This document shows, piece by piece, positions 60,941 to 64,000 of a DNA stretch of 64,000 nt. The stretch spans positions 682,001 to 746,000 of the forward strand of contig NC_009667.1 in the NCBI RefSeq assembly GCF_000017405.1. The letters are read 5' to 3'. The notes below the pieces were generated by a model. It saw only the letters and a list, made by a program, of their open reading frames with translations. It searched no databases and was not told where the DNA came from. The DNA comes from Brucella anthropi ATCC 49188. GTDB taxonomy: Bacteria; Pseudomonadota; Alphaproteobacteria; Rhizobiales; Rhizobiaceae. The translations under genes were made by a program, and so were the position numbers. How positions within the stretch are numbered: the stretch's first letter is position 1; each line of letters begins with the position of its first letter.

Positions 60941-61628
60941 AGAGCCTGAATCATAATGAACGTAACGATATCAGGCTCTTGCGACGCGCCGGGTAAGCAG
61001 GCGGATGTTTGCGATGTAGACCCATGCTTCAGCAGACACGATGGTTTTCTCGAAATCTTTAGCCAGTCTGCGGCAACGTCCCAACCATGCAAAGGTCCTC
61101 TCGACCACCCATCGGCGTGGTAAGAGTTTGAAGCCCGCAGCGTGATCGGATCGTTTGACGATTTCCAGCGTAAACTTTCCGACCTTTTCCAGCCTGCCTT
61201 TGAGCTTGGGTCCTGCGTATCCACCATCAGCAAAGATATGCCGTAACCACGGCCAGCGTTTGAGGATGGTTTTCAAGACATCAGGTGCACCATCTCTGTC
61301 TTGAATACCCGCAGAATGGATCACCAGACCAACCATCAAGCCGAGGGTATCAACCACAATATGACGCTTGCGACCGTTGATCTTTTTTCCCGCGTCAAAG
61401 CCCCGTATTCCGCCACTTTCCGTGGTTTTTACTGACTGGCTATCGATCACGCCAGCGGTAGGGCTGGGCTGCTTTCCGGTCAACGCGCGTGCTGTCATCA
61501 CGAGCGCGTTGTTGATCGTGCGCAGCATCCCTTCATCTCGCCATCGATAAAAGTATTTTTGCACCGTGGAAAATGGTGGGAAGTCCGTGGGCAAAAGCCG
61601 CCATGCGCCACCTGATGTTTCTGTCAGC
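60941..61628 (-). mobile_element. IS5-family element fragment (IS427 group), missing its 5' end
   Basis: The 3' end begins with GAGCCTGAATCA at about 60942 and, at 60971-60979, TCAGGCTCT repeats it in inverse. The transposase C-terminal two thirds is present. Coding similarity stops near 61620, and no partner terminal repeat is seen, so the element is truncated. Confidence 0.8.
60971..61594 (-). pseudogene. IS5-family transposase, N-terminally truncated
   Basis: About 207 residues remain: DFPPFSTVQKYFYRWRDEG, AGVIDSQSVKTTESGG (first DDE Asp), KKINGRKRHIVVDTLGL, IFADGGYAGPKLKGRL (second) and FKLLPRRWVVERTFAWLGRCRRLAKDFE (final Glu). Upstream the frame continues as GGAWRLLPT, then meets a stop near 61628. 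The roughly 50 residues that normally precede CQWRMLP are lost. It cannot be active alone. Confidence 0.85.
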
Positions 61629-61977
61629 TAGCCAGGGGCAAAAACCGCCGGGCACAAAACCTCTAGGGCAGCCGAGAAAATCCCTTGAAGATCCCTGGGG
61701 GCCGCCGATCCGTGGCGGGCTTATAGATCAGCTTTGGCGCGGCGTCAACGTGGATTCTGCCCCAAAGCTCGATCAAAAAGCCGCAAACCCGGCCTGAAAG
61801 CCTGCCGAAAGCGACCGGAAGGCTTCCATGATGCTCTTGTCAGGGCAGTCACTCGACCACCAGCCGATCAATTGGGGCGGTTCCGACTAAAACCGAGTCA
61901 TTGAAACTGCTCTATCTATTTGTCTTTTCAAGCATGTCTTTATCCCGAAACCGGTTCCCACTTTAGGGAGACAAGCT
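61629..61977. other. Intergenic remnant beside the core genes
   Basis: About 350 bp with no convincing gene; a short open frame at 61573-61797 overlaps the IS fragment and has no recognisable content. The right part contains an extragenic palindrome. The island's right border is probably here. Confidence 0.45.
61931..61977. repeat. Rhizobiales-type extragenic palindrome
   Basis: GCATGTCTTTATCCCGAAAC and CGGTTCCCACTTTAGGGAGACAAGC; nearly identical to the reverse complement of the copy at 41279. It abuts the enoyl-CoA hydratase stop. Confidence 0.78.
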
Positions 61978-62751
61978 TTAGCGATTCTTGAACGACGGCG
62001 TACGCTTGTCGATGAAGGCTGCCATGCCTTCCTTCTGGTCTTCCGTCGCAAACAGCGAATGGAACTGGCGCCGCTCGAAGCGGAGTCCTTCGCTCAGCGT
62101 CATTTCGTAGGTACGATTGACCGCTTCCTTGACCATCAGCACAGACGGACGTGAGAAGGATGCAATGCGTTCTGCCGCCTTCAGCGCTTCGTCAAGAAGC
62201 TCTTCCGGCGCAACGACGCGCGAGACGAGACCGCTGCGTTCTGCTTCCGCCGCATCCATCATGCGCCCGGTGAGGCACATATCCATCGCCTTGGACTTGC
62301 CGACATAGCGCGTGAGACGCTGCGAGCCGCCCATGCCGGGCATGACGCCGAGCGTGATTTCCGGCTGGCCGAATTTTGCGTTGCTGCCCGCGATGATGAA
62401 ATCGCACATCATGGCGAGTTCGCAGCCGCCGCCCAGCGCATAGCCCGAAACCGCCGCGATGATCGGCTTGCGGACCCGATCCACTTTCTGCCAGTCAGCA
62501 AACATGTCCTGAAGATAGGCATCCACGAAATCGATCGGCTGCATTTCCTTGATGTCGGCACCGGCAGCGAAGGCCTTTTCGGAACCGGTGAGGACGATAG
62601 CGCCGATCTTGCCGTCCGTATCGAAAGCGCCGAGAGCTTCCGTCAATTCGTCGAGAACCTTGCGGTTCAAGGCATTGAGCGCCTGCGGGCGGTTGAGGCG
62701 GATGAGGCCAACGCCGCCACGTGTCTCGACGATGATCGTTTCATAGGCCAT
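61978..62751 (-). CDS. Enoyl-CoA hydratase
   Basis: A protein of 257 residues from ATG 62751, with GGAGGAG upstream; the longer open frame covers an extragenic palindrome and is rejected. Crotonase features: [12 protein letters not shown] (oxyanion hole), [15 protein letters not shown] with the first catalytic Glu, and [15 protein letters not shown] with the second. It hydrates 2-enoyl-CoA in beta-oxidation. It is the last gene before the island side and is followed upstream by mutM. Confidence 0.95.
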   Translation of the reverse strand: MAYETIIVETRGGVGLIRLNRPQALNALNRKVLDELTEALGAFDTDGKIGAIVLTGSEKAFAAGADIKEMQPIDFVDAYLQDMFADWQKVDRVRKPIIAAVSGYALGGGCELAMMCDFIIAGSNAKFGQPEITLGVMPGMGGSQRLTRYVGKSKAMDMCLTGRMMDAAEAERSGLVSRVVAPEELLDEALKAAERIASFSRPSVLMVKEAVNRTYEMTLSEGLRFERRQFHSLFATEDQKEGMAAFIDKRTPSFKNR

Positions 62752-62810
62752 GGATTGAACTCCTCCTTCGGGCAGATCAAGCGTTTCCTGTTTTTCCTGA
62801 ATCACGGGAA

Positions 62811-62880
62811 ATGCTCTATCTTTTCGGTTTGAACCGCGCATCTTGTCCGAAAACCGTTTCACACTTTTCGGGATGCGCTC
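62811..62880. repeat. Rhizobiales-type extragenic palindrome
   Basis: TGTCCGAAAACCGTTTCACAC and TTTTCGGGATGCGCTC, preceded by TGCTCTATC-like bases, another member of the dispersed family. It lies between the hydratase and mutM. Confidence 0.72.
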
Positions 62881-62929
62881 TCGCTGGTTGGCGGGCAAAG
62901 TGGACCGGCGTCACTTCTTTTTCAAGGCC

Positions 62930-63811
62930 TCATTGCTGGCAGGAGGCACAGAAAAAAGTTGAACGTCCCGACTGTACCGCCCGTTCCACAATGCCGTTGC
63001 AGGCAGGGTTTTTGCATGGCTCGCCCTCGCGCCCATAGACGGAGAAGGAGTGTTGGAAATAGCCAAGCGCGCCATCTGCCTGAATATAGTCCTTGAGGGT
63101 TGAACCGCCTGCGGCAATGGCTTCCGCGATCACTGTGCGGATATCGGCAGCCAATTGCTCCATGATTGCGGGATTCTGCGCAACAGACCCGGCTGTCTGC
63201 ATGGGCGACAGGTGGCTACGCCAGAGCGCCTCGCAAACATAGATATTACCAAGACCAGCTATCAGCCGCTGATCGAGCAGCGCCGCCTTGAGCGGCGTCC
63301 GACGCCCCTTGAAGAGTTCGGCCAGAATGGTGCCCGAGAGCAGATTGCCTGTCGGCTCTATGCCGAGGCTTGCCAGCAGCGGGTGACTATCGAGCGTGCC
63401 TTCTTCCGCAAAAAGCATGAAGCCGAAGCGACGCGGATCGTTGTAGACGATACGGGCCGGAGCGCCATCGGCCCGCAGAAGATGAAACACGACATGGTCA
63501 TGCGCACTCAGCTTGGAGCGCTCATGATGGAATTCGCCGGGCGTGCCGCCGTCATCATCAGTCTCGATGCGAAACGAACCCGACATGCCAAGATGGCTGA
63601 TGACGGATAGGCCGTCATCGAGATGGATCGTCAGATATTTCGCGCGACGTCCAAGCGCCGAAATGCGCCGACCGGAAAGCCGTTCGACAAAGTGGTCGGG
63701 AAAGGGAAAGCGCAAGTCCGGGCGTCGTTGTTCGACTTGGCTGACGGTCGCGCCCTCCATGACGGGCTGCAGACCACGGCGAACCGTTTCGACTTCTGGC
63801 AATTCGGGCAT
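62930..63811 (-). CDS. mutM: Formamidopyrimidine-DNA glycosylase
   Basis: A protein of 293 residues. The start must be the ATG at 63811, since the mature enzyme needs PELPEVE directly after Met: Pro is the catalytic nucleophile. Other parts: the Lys in [40 protein letters not shown] (helix-two-turn-helix), and a C-terminal four-Cys zinc finger ([10 protein letters not shown] and FFCASC). It removes 8-oxoguanine and nicks the DNA. The earlier in-frame start at 63838 is wrong for this reason. Confidence 0.96.
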   Translation of the reverse strand: MPELPEVETVRRGLQPVMEGATVSQVEQRRPDLRFPFPDHFVERLSGRRISALGRRAKYLTIHLDDGLSVISHLGMSGSFRIETDDDGGTPGEFHHERSKLSAHDHVVFHLLRADGAPARIVYNDPRRFGFMLFAEEGTLDSHPLLASLGIEPTGNLLSGTILAELFKGRRTPLKAALLDQRLIAGLGNIYVCEALWRSHLSPMQTAGSVAQNPAIMEQLAADIRTVIAEAIAAGGSTLKDYIQADGALGYFQHSFSVYGREGEPCKNPACNGIVERAVQSGRSTFFCASCQQ

Positions 63812-63888
63812 AGAAAACTGATCCTGAACAAGAGCCATGCATTGGCTTTGCCCTTATATGTTCAGTTTTGTCCGCAATGCCAAGATGT

Positions 63889-64000
63889 TCAGCAATTGGT
63901 ACAGGGAAGCGTGTTCGTATAGCGGGGCGCCAGATAATAGGTTTCGCTCATCGGAATGCTCGTGGAAATCCATGCATTGAGCGGCCTGTAGTCGAGTTCG
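63889..64000 (-). CDS. C-terminal part of an unidentified protein (runs off the right edge)
   Basis: Read on the minus strand, one frame is open from the window edge to TGA (63889-63891): ELDYRPLNAWISTSIPMSET, YYLAPRYTNTLPCTNC. The sequence looks like a genuine protein end but is too short to identify. Another frame is also open here, so confidence is limited. Confidence 0.4.
   Translation of the reverse strand, partial: ELDYRPLNAWISTSIPMSETYYLAPRYTNTLPCTNC

Noticed and set aside
61621..61660. Possible right attachment site (CAGGGGC-like bases) for the tRNA-Gln island
   Set aside because: Only a few bases resemble the tRNA 3' end; an attachment core should be a near-exact repeat of 15 bases or more.
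61573..61797. A 74-residue plus-strand open frame at the IS5 fragment border
   Set aside because: Part of it is antisense to the transposase and the rest has no recognisable content.

Overview
The window looks like a chromosomal segment of an alphaproteobacterium of the Brucella/Ochrobactrum group. The basis is recognition of gene content and order from memory: ppdK, a polysaccharide deacetylase, bioY, allA/hiuH, a wbkD/wbkF-like pair for O-polysaccharide initiation, tRNA-Gln, an enoyl-CoA hydratase and mutM. Rhizobiales-type extragenic palindromes lie between these genes. No database search was possible.

The left 30 kb is accessory. It opens with the 3' end of a DUF6429 gene and a barren stretch, then a two-gene unit of a PduX-like GHMP kinase and a cysteine-synthase-like PLP enzyme (1562-3543). 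An IS66-family element (3571-7469) carries an IS407-like IS3-family element inside its tnpA; both insertions still show target duplications. The IS66 element itself sits in a small HTH gene. Next is a catabolic operon on the minus strand (8385-17055): IclR regulator, M24 peptidase, threonine-synthase-like enzyme, TctC-TctB-TctA tripartite transporter and a pyruvate-dehydrogenase-E1-like enzyme. A regulatory patch follows (two XRE proteins, a LuxR-type protein with its domains in reversed order, a MarR-like protein). After it comes a complete VirB-type type IV secretion operon (19734-29870: TrbM-like, VirB1-VirB6, EexN, VirB7-VirB11) with no coupling protein or relaxase in view.

From 30.1 to 44.5 kb the gene content is that of a stable chromosome: pyruvate phosphate dikinase, deacetylase, two membrane/periplasmic cytochromes c, DUF1499, a metallo-beta-lactamase-fold hydrolase, BioY, two purine-catabolism enzymes, a decayed DUF2793 phage-type gene, and the O-antigen initiation pair wbkD/wbkF.

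A second island begins at tRNA-Gln (44699). A tyrosine recombinase with a 15-unit Pro-Gln repeat is followed by a region holding five copies of a CAAACG-N-CGTTTG palindrome and two copies of a roughly 70-bp stem-loop repeat, arranged on both sides of a small basic/acidic protein gene. Then come an unknown 288-residue protein, a DUF6634-like protein, and a metallophosphoesterase cut by an IS21-family element. That IS21 element carries a second IS21 element in its istB and is cut at its other end by a second IS66-family element. The island ends with an AT-rich polytopic membrane protein, possibly for surface-glycan modification, and an IS5-family fragment.

The right edge returns to core genes (enoyl-CoA hydratase, mutM and the end of an unidentified gene).
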